This document shows positions 16,533-24,518 of a stretch of DNA of 43,775 nucleotides, in pieces (within the stretch, counting starts at the first letter, position 1; each line of letters begins with the position of its first letter). Made by a program: the position numbers and the translations under genes. The DNA is from an uncultured Oscillospiraceae bacterium (GTDB lineage: Bacteria; Bacillota; Clostridia; Oscillospirales; Oscillospiraceae), in NCBI GenBank assembly GCA_947589545.1, contig CANQBA010000030.1, positions 1 to 43,775 on the forward strand. The letters are read 5' to 3'. The notes beneath the pieces were generated by a model. That model had not been told where the DNA came from and did no database searches. It was given only the letters and a program-made list of their open reading frames with translations.

Positions 16533-18551
16533 TTACTGATCCTCGGGAGTTTGCCAGGAATCCGGCGGGGTGAGGTTTTTCTCCTCCATCTCCACCCGGC
16601 GGGCGTCCTCCAGGGCCTGGGCCCGGATCTCCTGCATGATGGCGGGCTCCTCCGGCTGGGGCTCTTTGTTCTCCAGCTCCTCGGGGGCGGGGACGCGGCC
16701 GTGTTGGATGAGGTATTTGAACTGCTCGCCGGACATGGACTCGTGCTCCAGCAGGTACTCGGCGCTGGCGCGGACGATGTCGGCGTGCTGGGTCAGGATC
16801 TCCTCGCATTTTTTGGCGGCCTCGTCGAAGATGCGCTTGACCTCCTCGTCGATCATGGCCGCCGTCTCCTCGGAGTAGGACTTGGTGGTACCAAAGTCAC
16901 GGCCGATGAAGATGGAGTGGTCGGAGCTGTCGAAGCTGATGGGGCCCAGCCGGTCGCTCATGCCGTAGCGGGTGACCATGGCCCGGGCCACGTTGGTGGC
17001 GGACTGGATATCCCCGGACGCGCCGGTGGAGATATCGTCCAAAAACAGCTTCTCGGCCACGCGGCCGCCCAGGCTCATGACGATGTCCTCAAACATTTCG
17101 GAGCGGGACTTGTAATTCTCCAGATCCTCCTCCGGGCGGAACAGGGTATAGCCGCCGGCCTGGCCACGGGGGACGATGGTGATATAGTGGACGGGGTCGG
17201 TGTGCTCCAGGAACATGCCGGTGACGGCGTGGCCGGACTCGTGGTAGGCGGTGAGCCGCCGGGCCTTGTCGGACATTTTCCGGGATCTCTTCTCCGGGCC
17301 CATCTGCACCTTCAAAATGGCCTCGTCCACGTCGGCCATGGAGATGAAGGGCCGGCTGCCCCGGGCGGCCAGCAGGGCGGCCTCGTTCATGACGTTCTCC
17401 AGATCCGCGCCGGTGAAGCCGGGGGTGCCCCGGGCGATGCTGGCAAGATCCACGTCGTCCCCCAGGGATTTGCCCCGGGAGTGGATCTTCAAAATGGCCT
17501 CGCGGCCCTTCACGTCGGGGACGCCTACAAAGATCTGCCGGTCGAATCGGCCGGGACGCAGCAGGGCGGAGTCCAGGATATCGGCCCGGTTGGTGGCCGC
17601 CATGACGATGACGCCCTCGTTGGTGTTGAAGCCGTCCATCTCCACCAGGAGCTGGTTCAGCGTCTGCTCGCGCTCGTCGTGTCCGCCGCCCAGGCCGGAG
17701 CCGCGCTGACGGCCCACGGCGTCGATCTCGTCGATGAAGATGATGGCGGGGGAGAGCTTCTTGGCCTGGTCGAAGAGGTCGCGGACACGGGACGCGCCCA
17801 CGCCAACGTAGAGCTCCACAAAGTCGGAGCCGGAGATGGACAAAAACTGGACGTTGGCCTCGCCGGCCACGGCCTTGGCAAGGAGCGTCTTACCGGTGCC
17901 CGGGGGGCCCACCAGCAGCACGCCCTTGGGGATACGAGCGCCCAGGGCCGTGTATTTGTGGGGATCCTTCAGGAAATCCACGATCTCCTCCAACTCCGCC
18001 TTCTCCTCGTCGGCGCCGGCCACATCGGCAAAGGTGACCTTTTTCTTTTCCTCGGAGGCCAGCCGCGTCCGGGCGTGACCGAACCGGCCCGCGCCGTTGG
18101 CGCCGCCGCCCCCTGCGCCCATGCGGTTCATCATCACGTACCAGACGATGACCATCACCACCATGATGATGACATAGGGGATGATGGTGACCCACCAGGG
18201 CGTCTCATAGACGGGCTCCAGGTTGAATTGCAGGATCCCCCGGGCCTCCTGATCGGCGATCACATCGCCCAGGTCGTCCCAGAAGATGGAGATGCTCATG
18301 AGCTGGTGGTAGACGCTCTTGCCGGACGCCTCGTCCAGGGGCGTTTTCAGCTCCATGTATACGACGCCGTCCTCGATGGAGAAGTACTGCACGTTCTCCT
18401 TGAGGAACTGGTCGCGCATCTGCCAGTACTCGATGCCGGCGGACTTGTCCTCGGGGGTGCTGAGAAGGTAGATGGCCGCCACCAATATAATGATGATGAA
18501 TATATAAAATCCTATATCGGGCCGGCGTGATTTTCTGTTCAGATGGATCAG
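16533..18551 (-). CDS. ftsH: ATP-dependent zinc metalloprotease FtsH
   Basis: Membrane-anchored AAA protease that degrades misfolded membrane proteins and short-lived regulators. TM1 ([19 protein letters not shown]) starts about residue 15; TM2 is near 125-142. Walker A GPPGTGKT is at 215-222, Walker B IDEID near 273-277, and the zinc motif HESGH at 437-441. TM1 is upstream of the first ATG/GTG/TTG. Between an in-frame TGA and TM1 the only start-like codons are CTG 18551, 6 bases after AAAGGA, and CTG 18542. I use CTG 18551, giving 672 residues. Starting at TTG 18485 would cut TM1. It follows hpt, the usual tilS-hpt-ftsH order. Confidence 0.93.
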   Translation of the reverse strand: MIHLNRKSRRPDIGFYIFIIIILVAAIYLLSTPEDKSAGIEYWQMRDQFLKENVQYFSIEDGVVYMELKTPLDEASGKSVYHQLMSISIFWDDLGDVIADQEARGILQFNLEPVYETPWWVTIIPYVIIMVVMVIVWYVMMNRMGAGGGGANGAGRFGHARTRLASEEKKKVTFADVAGADEEKAELEEIVDFLKDPHKYTALGARIPKGVLLVGPPGTGKTLLAKAVAGEANVQFLSISGSDFVELYVGVGASRVRDLFDQAKKLSPAIIFIDEIDAVGRQRGSGLGGGHDEREQTLNQLLVEMDGFNTNEGVIVMAATNRADILDSALLRPGRFDRQIFVGVPDVKGREAILKIHSRGKSLGDDVDLASIARGTPGFTGADLENVMNEAALLAARGSRPFISMADVDEAILKVQMGPEKRSRKMSDKARRLTAYHESGHAVTGMFLEHTDPVHYITIVPRGQAGGYTLFRPEEDLENYKSRSEMFEDIVMSLGGRVAEKLFLDDISTGASGDIQSATNVARAMVTRYGMSDRLGPISFDSSDHSIFIGRDFGTTKSYSEETAAMIDEEVKRIFDEAAKKCEEILTQHADIVRASAEYLLEHESMSGEQFKYLIQHGRVPAPEELENKEPQPEEPAIMQEIRAQALEDARRVEMEEKNLTPPDSWQTPEDQ

Positions 18552-18583
18552 CTTCTTTCCTTTGGAATCGGCGGGGGAGACTC

Positions 18584-18604
18584 ACGCGGCCCCGGAGGCC
18601 GCGT
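18584..18604 (-). promoter_or_regulatory. Intercistronic hairpin between hpt and ftsH
   Basis: ACGCGGCC / GGCCGCGT, an 8-bp stem with a 5-base loop in the 59-bp hpt-ftsH gap. With no T run it is more likely a processing or attenuation site than a full terminator. Confidence 0.45.
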
Positions 18605-18610
18605 AAAGGG

Positions 18611-19150
18611 TCAGGCGTAGATCTCCGTTTTCAGTACGCCTATGTAGGGGAGGTTGCGGTAGCGCTCGGCGTAGTCCAGGCCGTAGCCCACGATGAAGGC
18701 GTCGGGGCACTCAAAGCCCACGTAGTCGGCGTTGATGTCCGCCTTGCGGCGGGCGGGCTTGTCGAGAAGGGTGCAGATCCTGACGGAGGCGGGCTTCCGG
18801 GCCTCGATGTACTTTTTCAGGTAGCTGAGGGTGACGCCGGAGTCCAGGATGTCCTCGATGAGGATGATATGCCGGCCCTCCACGTTGTAGGTCAGATCCT
18901 TGTTGATCTTCACGGCCCCGGTGGTGGTGGTGCCGGAGCCGTAGGAGGAGACGGCCATGAAGTCGATGTCGCAGTAGAGATCCACCGCCCGCATGAGATC
19001 GGCCATAAAGACGAAGGAGCCCTTCAAAACGCCCACGAACAGCGGATCCTTCCCGTCGTAGTCCCGGGTGATCTGCGCGCCCAGCGCCCGTACCCGGTCC
19101 TGAAGCTCCCCGGCGGAGAAGAAGATCCTGTCAATATCTTTTTCCAGCAT
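18611..19150 (-). CDS. hpt: Hypoxanthine phosphoribosyltransferase
   Basis: Purine salvage enzyme joining hypoxanthine or guanine to PRPP to form IMP or GMP. The 179 residues are the normal bacterial length. The PRPP-binding motif LIEDILDSGVT is at 97-107; FVGVLKGSFVFMADL (38-52) is the second family block. ATG 19150 begins one base after the tilS stop (TAACATG), so the two are coupled. In Firmicutes HprT and TilS are encoded together with ftsH and can regulate ftsH expression; conservation of the order here suggests the same. Confidence 0.95.
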   Translation of the reverse strand: MLEKDIDRIFFSAGELQDRVRALGAQITRDYDGKDPLFVGVLKGSFVFMADLMRAVDLYCDIDFMAVSSYGSGTTTTGAVKINKDLTYNVEGRHIILIEDILDSGVTLSYLKKYIEARKPASVRICTLLDKPARRKADINADYVGFECPDAFIVGYGLDYAERYRNLPYIGVLKTEIYA

Positions 19151-19151
19151 G

Positions 19152-20501
19152 TTATTGATCCTCCCATTTTTCGATTGTAATGACCACGGCCGGCTCTCCC
19201 ATGGCCGGCAGGGTGTCCGTGCTCTGTCCCAGTCCGCAGACCGCCAGAACGCGCTCCCCGCTGACGATCACGGGCAGGGCGTCCCGGCTCGCGGCCGGGA
19301 GCTTTCGGTCGATCATCAGGCGCTTGACGCTTTTCGTCCCGCCCGGCAGACGCAGGACGTCTCCGGTCCGGCGGGGCCGCGCCATGATCCCGTTTTTGAT
19401 TGTATCCCTTTTTATCGTAAATTTCGTTAAGGAATTGTAAATCTCAGCCTTTTCCTGGGGGACGGCGGTGATTTTCAGGCGGATATTCTCTATTATAACA
19501 GGCCTGTCAAGAGGGAGATCCACCGGCGCGAAGGTTTTCGGCCCCGGCGGCAGGGCGGTCAGGACGTTATATTCCCGCCGCAATGTCTTGTCCGGAAGCC
19601 TCGTCTCCCCGGAGGGATCCGGGGCGGCGGCCAGCCGCAGGGCAGCGTCCACATGGACGGCGGAGAGCTTTTCCCCAAAGAGGATCCGCACGGCCCGGGA
19701 GGCCACGGGATAGGGGAGAGCCGCCAGGGCGTCCGCGTCCACGCCGCCGGGGCGGGCGTGCTCCCGGATAAAGTCCTCCGCAAGGCTTGTCAGGTACTCC
19801 TCATCCTGCCGGAGAAGCGCCGTCATGTTGGACAGATCCAGCGCCGGATTCAGTTCCCTCAAAACAGGCACCACCGCGTGGCGGAGCCTGTTGCGGGGTT
19901 GATCGTCCAGGGCGTTGGTGGCGTCCTCCCGGTGGGGGACGCCGTTTTCCCGGCACCATGCGTCGATCTCACGCCGCGGGATCCCCAAAAGGGGCCGGAC
20001 GAGATTTCCGGACACAGGCGGGATGCCGCACAGGCCCTTGAGGCCCGTCCCCCGGACAAGGCGCATCAGTACCGTCTCTAAGTTGTCGTCGGCGTTGTGG
20101 GCGGTGGCGATCCGGGCGCCGTGAAGCGATTCGGAGAGATTGAAGAAGAAGCGGTAGCGCATCTCCCTTGCCGTCTCCTCGATGCCCCGGCCCCTCCGCC
20201 GGGCCTCCCCAGCCACGTCGCCGGAGGAGACGTAAAGGGGGACCTCATGCTCTGCGCACCAGGCCCGGACAAAGGCCTCGTCCCCGTCGGAAGCCTCCCC
20301 TCGGAGGCGGTGGTTGTAGTGGGCGGCGTAGAGGGGCGCGCCCGTCCGCCGGGAGAGCCGATGTAACAGCTCCAGAAGGCACATGGAATCGACGCCCCCG
20401 GAGACGCAGGCGATGACGGGGGCGTCCTCCGGGATCCCGGCCTGCCGGAAAAACCGGGCCAGGGCCTCGACCGATAGAGTCTCAGGCAAATCAATCCTCA
20501 T
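19152..20501 (-). CDS. tilS: tRNA(Ile)-lysidine synthase
   Basis: Converts C34 of the tRNA-Ile CAU anticodon to lysidine so that it reads AUA; essential in most bacteria. PP-loop SGGVDS is at 34-39, and HNADDNLETVLMRLVRG is the family motif about 100 residues later. The C-terminal TilS domain follows (GDVLRLPGGTKSVKRL). The ATG at 20501 overlaps the dnaB end by 11 bases (ATGAGGATTGA); a longer frame upstream only translates dnaB in another frame. 449 residues is a normal length. Confidence 0.95.
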   Translation of the reverse strand: MRIDLPETLSVEALARFFRQAGIPEDAPVIACVSGGVDSMCLLELLHRLSRRTGAPLYAAHYNHRLRGEASDGDEAFVRAWCAEHEVPLYVSSGDVAGEARRRGRGIEETAREMRYRFFFNLSESLHGARIATAHNADDNLETVLMRLVRGTGLKGLCGIPPVSGNLVRPLLGIPRREIDAWCRENGVPHREDATNALDDQPRNRLRHAVVPVLRELNPALDLSNMTALLRQDEEYLTSLAEDFIREHARPGGVDADALAALPYPVASRAVRILFGEKLSAVHVDAALRLAAAPDPSGETRLPDKTLRREYNVLTALPPGPKTFAPVDLPLDRPVIIENIRLKITAVPQEKAEIYNSLTKFTIKRDTIKNGIMARPRRTGDVLRLPGGTKSVKRLMIDRKLPAASRDALPVIVSGERVLAVCGLGQSTDTLPAMGEPAVVITIEKWEDQ

Positions 20502-21831
20502 AGCGCGATTCCAGAGAGGAGAAGGTGGTATATTCCGGCGTCCAGCGCAGCTCCACCGTGCCCGTCTCGCCCCGGCGGTTCTTGAGGACGATGCACTCGG
20601 CCACGTTGGGCCGCTCGGTGTCCTTGTTGTAGTAGTCGTCCCGGTACAGGGCCAGAACGATGTCCGCGTCCTGCTCGATGGCGCCGGATTCACGCAGATC
20701 CGACAACATGGGCCGCTTGTCCTGCCGCCCCTCGTTGGCGCGGGACAGCTGGGAAGCGCAGATCACCGGCACGTTCAGATCCTTGGCCATGATCTTCATC
20801 ATACGGCTGATCTCGGAGACCACGGTCTGCCGGTTCTCGTTGGCCCGGCTCTTGCCGCCGGCGGAGGTCATCAATTGAAGATAATCCACAATGACCAGGC
20901 CCAGGTTATCCACCCGCCGGCAGGCGGCGGAGATATCCGCCACGGTGAGCATGGGGTTTTCGTCGATGAGGATGTTCATATCGCTGATGGACACGCAGCT
21001 GGCTACCACCTTTTCCCAGTCAGTGGGGGTGAGCTGTCCCGTCTGGAGCTTTTTCAGATCCACCTGGGATTCCATAGCCAGCAGGTTCCGGCACAGCTGC
21101 GCCCGGCTCATCTCCAGAGAGAAGATGGCGATGGACACGGGGGCGGTGTGGGCCACGTTCAGGGCGATGTTCAGGGCGATGCTGGTCTTGCCCATGCCGG
21201 GCCGGGCCGCCACCAAGATGAGGTCGGACTTGTTGAGCCCCATGATGGCCCTGTCGAGATCGGCAAGGCCAGTGGAGAGGCCGGGGATCTTCTGGCCGCT
21301 TTTGCTGGCCTCGGCCAGGGCGGAATAGACGGTGGTCATCACCTCGGAGACCTTTTTGAGGCCCCCGTTCTCGCGCCCCTGGCGGATGTCATAGATCTTC
21401 TGCTCCGCCAGCTCCAGGATCTTGTCCGCCTCGCCCTGACCCTCCATGGCGGTGGCGTTGATGTCGCTGCCCGCCTCGGCCAGACGGCGCAGCAGCGCCT
21501 GATCCCGGACGATGTTGGCGTATTGAAGGGCGTTCAGGGAGGTGGGGGTCACCTGGACGATGTTGAAGATGTAATCCCTTGTCTCGTCGGAGTACGCGCC
21601 GTTCTGCTTCAGCTGATCCGACAGAGTCACGGGGTCGATCTTCTTGGAGTAGATGAACATGGAGTAGACGGTCTCAAAGAGCGTCCTGTTGAGATCGGAG
21701 TAGAAGTCCTCGGCCTTGAGGACGCGCACCACCTCCGCGATACAGCGCGGGTCAAAGAGCATGGAGCCGATGACCGCCTGCTCGGCGACGTTGTCGTGGG
21801 GCGGCTGGGGCATACTCATCAAATCGGGCAT
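20491..21831 (-). CDS. dnaB: Replicative DNA helicase DnaB
   Basis: Hexameric 5'-3' helicase of the replication fork (called DnaC in Bacillus). The N-terminal primase-interacting domain (PPHDNVAEQAVIGSML) occupies residues 10-110. The RecA-like domain has Walker A RPGMGKTS at 210-217, Walker B LVIVDYLQLM, and the motif LRESGAIEQDAD followed by an arginine-finger region. Its 446 residues are the usual size and no intein is present. ATG 21831 follows GAAAGGGGGG; Met5 or Met7 are less likely. It sits 39 bp after rplI and overlaps tilS. Confidence 0.96.
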   Translation of the reverse strand: MPDLMSMPQPPHDNVAEQAVIGSMLFDPRCIAEVVRVLKAEDFYSDLNRTLFETVYSMFIYSKKIDPVTLSDQLKQNGAYSDETRDYIFNIVQVTPTSLNALQYANIVRDQALLRRLAEAGSDINATAMEGQGEADKILELAEQKIYDIRQGRENGGLKKVSEVMTTVYSALAEASKSGQKIPGLSTGLADLDRAIMGLNKSDLILVAARPGMGKTSIALNIALNVAHTAPVSIAIFSLEMSRAQLCRNLLAMESQVDLKKLQTGQLTPTDWEKVVASCVSISDMNILIDENPMLTVADISAACRRVDNLGLVIVDYLQLMTSAGGKSRANENRQTVVSEISRMMKIMAKDLNVPVICASQLSRANEGRQDKRPMLSDLRESGAIEQDADIVLALYRDDYYNKDTERPNVAECIVLKNRRGETGTVELRWTPEYTTFSSLESRYED

Positions 21832-21870
21832 CCGCGTTTCCCCCCTTTCAGCGCGCGGCTTTCACGAAAA

Positions 21871-22320
21871 TCATTTGCTCTCGGTGACGAGCAGGTGGAT
21901 GGTGCCGGAGATCTCGTAGCCGAATCTGCACTTGACCTCGTAGCTGCCGTAGGCTTTGATGGGGTCGGCGATGATGATGCGGCTTTTCTCGATGTCGATG
22001 CCGTACTGCTCCCGGAGGGCGTCGGAGACGTCCTTGTTGGTGACGGAGCCGAAGAGCCTGCCGCCCTCGCCGGCCTTGGCGGCGATCTTCACCACCACGG
22101 ATTCCAGCTTCCCGGCGTTCTCCCGGGCCCGGGCCTTCTCCTCCTCCATCTTGCGCTGGCGAGCCTTCTCCTGGAGCTTCATGGTGTTCAAGGCGTCCGC
22201 CGTGGCGGGGACGGCCAGCTTCCGGGGGAGGAGGTAGTTGCGGGCGTAGCCGTCGGAGACCTCCACCATCTGACCCTTCTTGCCGTGATCGCGCACATCC
22301 TGCTGTAAAATGACCTTCAT
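21871..22320 (-). CDS. rplI: 50S ribosomal protein L9
   Basis: Two-domain ribosomal protein at the base of the L1 stalk that helps keep reading frame. The N-terminal signature VSDGYARNYLLPRKLAVPAT is at 21-40, a long central helix (about 41-75) is rich in Lys/Glu/Arg, and the C-terminal domain contains LFGSVTNKDV. 149 residues is typical. ATG is preceded by GAAAGGAA. It lies between gdpP and dnaB, the standard Firmicutes order. Confidence 0.97.
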   Translation of the reverse strand: MKVILQQDVRDHGKKGQMVEVSDGYARNYLLPRKLAVPATADALNTMKLQEKARQRKMEEEKARARENAGKLESVVVKIAAKAGEGGRLFGSVTNKDVSDALREQYGIDIEKSRIIIADPIKAYGSYEVKCRFGYEISGTIHLLVTESK

Positions 22321-22355
22321 AATAAATAGATTCCTTTCTGTGTGATTGTGGAAAA

Positions 22356-24371
22356 TTATTTCTCGGCGATGGAATAGTCCTCTAAGTACCGGTCGATGCC
22401 ACAGAGCAGCTCCTCCACGACCTCCTTCATGGTGCGGCCCGGGATCTGGGCACCGGCGGTGGACTTGTTGCCGCCGCCGCCCAGGCGCTCCACGATGACC
22501 TGGACGTTGATGTCCCCCAGGCTCCTGGCGGAGATGTTGACCTTGTCGTCCAGGGGGAACAGCACGAAGGACGCCTGGATCCCGGAGATGTTCAGCAGCT
22601 CATCCGCCGCCTGGGCCGCCACCACCCGGTTGGGGGTGTTCTCGGCCACGGCCACGGCGATGCCGGCCTTGTAGATCCTGGCCCGCTGGACGATGGCGTA
22701 TTTTGCCACGGCGGAGGCGAAATCCGACTGGAGCAGGTGCTTCACGTCCGAGGTGTCCGCCCCGGCTCTGCGGAGGAAGGCCGCCGCGTCGAAGGTGCGC
22801 CCGCCGGTGCGCAGGGTGAAATTCTTGGTGTCCAGCACGATGCCGGCCAGCAGGGATTCCGCCTCGATGCGCAGAATGTCCGACTGCTCCACCATGTACT
22901 GCAAAAGCTCCGTCACCAGCTCCGAGGCGGAGGAGGCGTAGGGCTCGTGGAAGCTGAGGGCCACGTTCTGGATGTAGTCAGCCGCCCGGCGGTGGTGGTC
23001 GATGACCGCCACCCGGTTGCAGGACTGGAGCAGGGACTCCGACTCCACCTGATCGGGCCGGTTGGTGTCCACGATGATGAGCAGGGTGGAGCCGTCCATG
23101 GCAAGTAAGGCGTCCTGGGGGTCGGTGAACACGTCGGCGTACTCCGGCTGGCGGAGCACCCGGTCGATGAGCTGCTGAGAGACCTGCGTCTCCATATTGA
23201 TGACGATCCTGGCCCGCTTGCCCAGACTGCGGGCGGCGCAGCACAGGCCCACGGCGGAGCCCACGGAATCGAGATCGGCGTATTTGTGGCCCATGATGAA
23301 GATCATGGAGGCGGAGCGCATCAGCTCCGAGAGGGAGCTTGCCATGACCCGGGACTTGACCTTGGTGCGCTTCTCCGCCTGGCTTGTCTTGCCGCCGTAG
23401 AACTCGAAGTTGTAGCGGTTTTTGATGACCGCCTGGTCGCCGCCCCGGGAGAGGGCCATCTCCAGCGCCAGGGCGGCGAACTGGTAGGACTCCTCCATGT
23501 GCCGGCCCTCCACGCCCACGCCGATGCTGATGGTGGGGTGCATCCCCTTGGGGGTGCTGAGCTCCCGGACAGCGTCCAGAATGGAGAATTTGGCGTCCAC
23601 GAAGCTCTGGAGATACCGCTCCTCACAGATGAAGATGTATTTGTCCCGGTCGGAGCGGGTGATGTAGCCGCCCTTGTCCTTGACCCAGCCGGTGAGCCGG
23701 TCGTCGATGGAGGAGATGAGGAGGGATTTGTCCTTCTCGCTCATGCCGGAGGTGAATTCGTCGTAGTTGTCCAGCATGATGATGCAGAAAACGGGCCGGG
23801 AGGAGACAAATTCCTCCGTGATCTGGGCGTACTCCGTCTCGTCCACCCAGTAGGTGGTGGCGATGAAATTCTTGACCCCCGGCGCGTCGGCCCCCCGCAC
23901 CAGGTTCCCGAAGACCCGAAAGCGCCTGCCGTTCATGGTCACAAGCTCCGGGTACTCGTTTTTGCCCTCCATCAGCCACCGGGCGGTAAAGCCGGGGACG
24001 ATGGAGGAGATGGTCAGGGCCAGAAGCCGCTCCTTCTCGCCGGCGGCGTCCAGAAAATGCTGGTTGGCGTAGAGGATCTCGTTCTCCTCCAGGGTGAAGG
24101 TGACCATGGGGAAGGGGAAGTTCTGGAGGGTGTTTTTGTTGGCGTTGTCGATGTTGGCGGTGACGGACTCGATGTATTTGAGCATCTCGCGGCTCTTGCG
24201 CCGGGAATTGATGCGGGTATAGACCAGCAAAATGGCGATCACCGCCGCTTCCGCCAATGTCAGCCACAGGGAATACTGGCCGAAGAAGAAGGTGGCGGCG
24301 GCGAACAGCACCAGCGTCGCCACATAGAGGTGGGTATTGGAGCTCAACAGGCTCCTGATCTTTCTGTTCAT
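22356..24371 (-). CDS. gdpP: Cyclic-di-AMP phosphodiesterase GdpP
   Basis: Membrane enzyme that hydrolyses c-di-AMP to pApA and so tunes cell-wall, potassium and beta-lactam responses. Two TM helices (about 14-31 and 34-52) lead to a PAS-like domain (85-180). A degenerate GGDEF domain follows (about 190-320, with GGDQA at 310-314 instead of GGDEF). The DHH/DHHA1 phosphodiesterase contains GHKYADLDS (361-369: His362, Asp366, Asp368), VDTNRPD (Asp435) and VIDHH (458-460). All expected metal ligands are present. 671 residues is normal. First gene of the run rplI-dnaB-tilS-hpt-ftsH. Confidence 0.95.
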   Translation of the reverse strand: MNRKIRSLLSSNTHLYVATLVLFAAATFFFGQYSLWLTLAEAAVIAILLVYTRINSRRKSREMLKYIESVTANIDNANKNTLQNFPFPMVTFTLEENEILYANQHFLDAAGEKERLLALTISSIVPGFTARWLMEGKNEYPELVTMNGRRFRVFGNLVRGADAPGVKNFIATTYWVDETEYAQITEEFVSSRPVFCIIMLDNYDEFTSGMSEKDKSLLISSIDDRLTGWVKDKGGYITRSDRDKYIFICEERYLQSFVDAKFSILDAVRELSTPKGMHPTISIGVGVEGRHMEESYQFAALALEMALSRGGDQAVIKNRYNFEFYGGKTSQAEKRTKVKSRVMASSLSELMRSASMIFIMGHKYADLDSVGSAVGLCCAARSLGKRARIVINMETQVSQQLIDRVLRQPEYADVFTDPQDALLAMDGSTLLIIVDTNRPDQVESESLLQSCNRVAVIDHHRRAADYIQNVALSFHEPYASSASELVTELLQYMVEQSDILRIEAESLLAGIVLDTKNFTLRTGGRTFDAAAFLRRAGADTSDVKHLLQSDFASAVAKYAIVQRARIYKAGIAVAVAENTPNRVVAAQAADELLNISGIQASFVLFPLDDKVNISARSLGDINVQVIVERLGGGGNKSTAGAQIPGRTMKEVVEELLCGIDRYLEDYSIAEK

Positions 24372-24414
24372 GGTTCGCCTCCCCGCTTACGGATTTTTTT
24401 GCATAGACACGATC

Positions 24415-24443
24415 ATTATACCAAACTTCTCTTGTATTAACAA
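24415..24443 (-). promoter_or_regulatory. SigA-type promoter of the gdpP-rplI-dnaB-tilS-hpt-ftsH run
   Basis: Minus strand TTGTTA, 17 bases, TATAAT, 43 bp before the gdpP ATG. I found no comparable promoter between the downstream genes, although weak internal ones may exist. Confidence 0.8.
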
Positions 24444-24518
24444 TACTAAAAACGCAAATTCTTTTCATTCCCCGGAAAAGATAATCGAACCTGAAAAAAA
24501 GAAACGGGGGAGAAAGAT

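Noticed and set aside
16065-18530. An 821-codon plus-strand frame opposite ftsH
   Set aside because: The first part translates repeat DNA and the rest is antisense to FtsH; there is no ribosome site or known domain.
20502-20693. A 64-residue N-terminal extension of TilS
   Set aside because: It is dnaB read in another frame, and TilS homology starts at ATG 20501.
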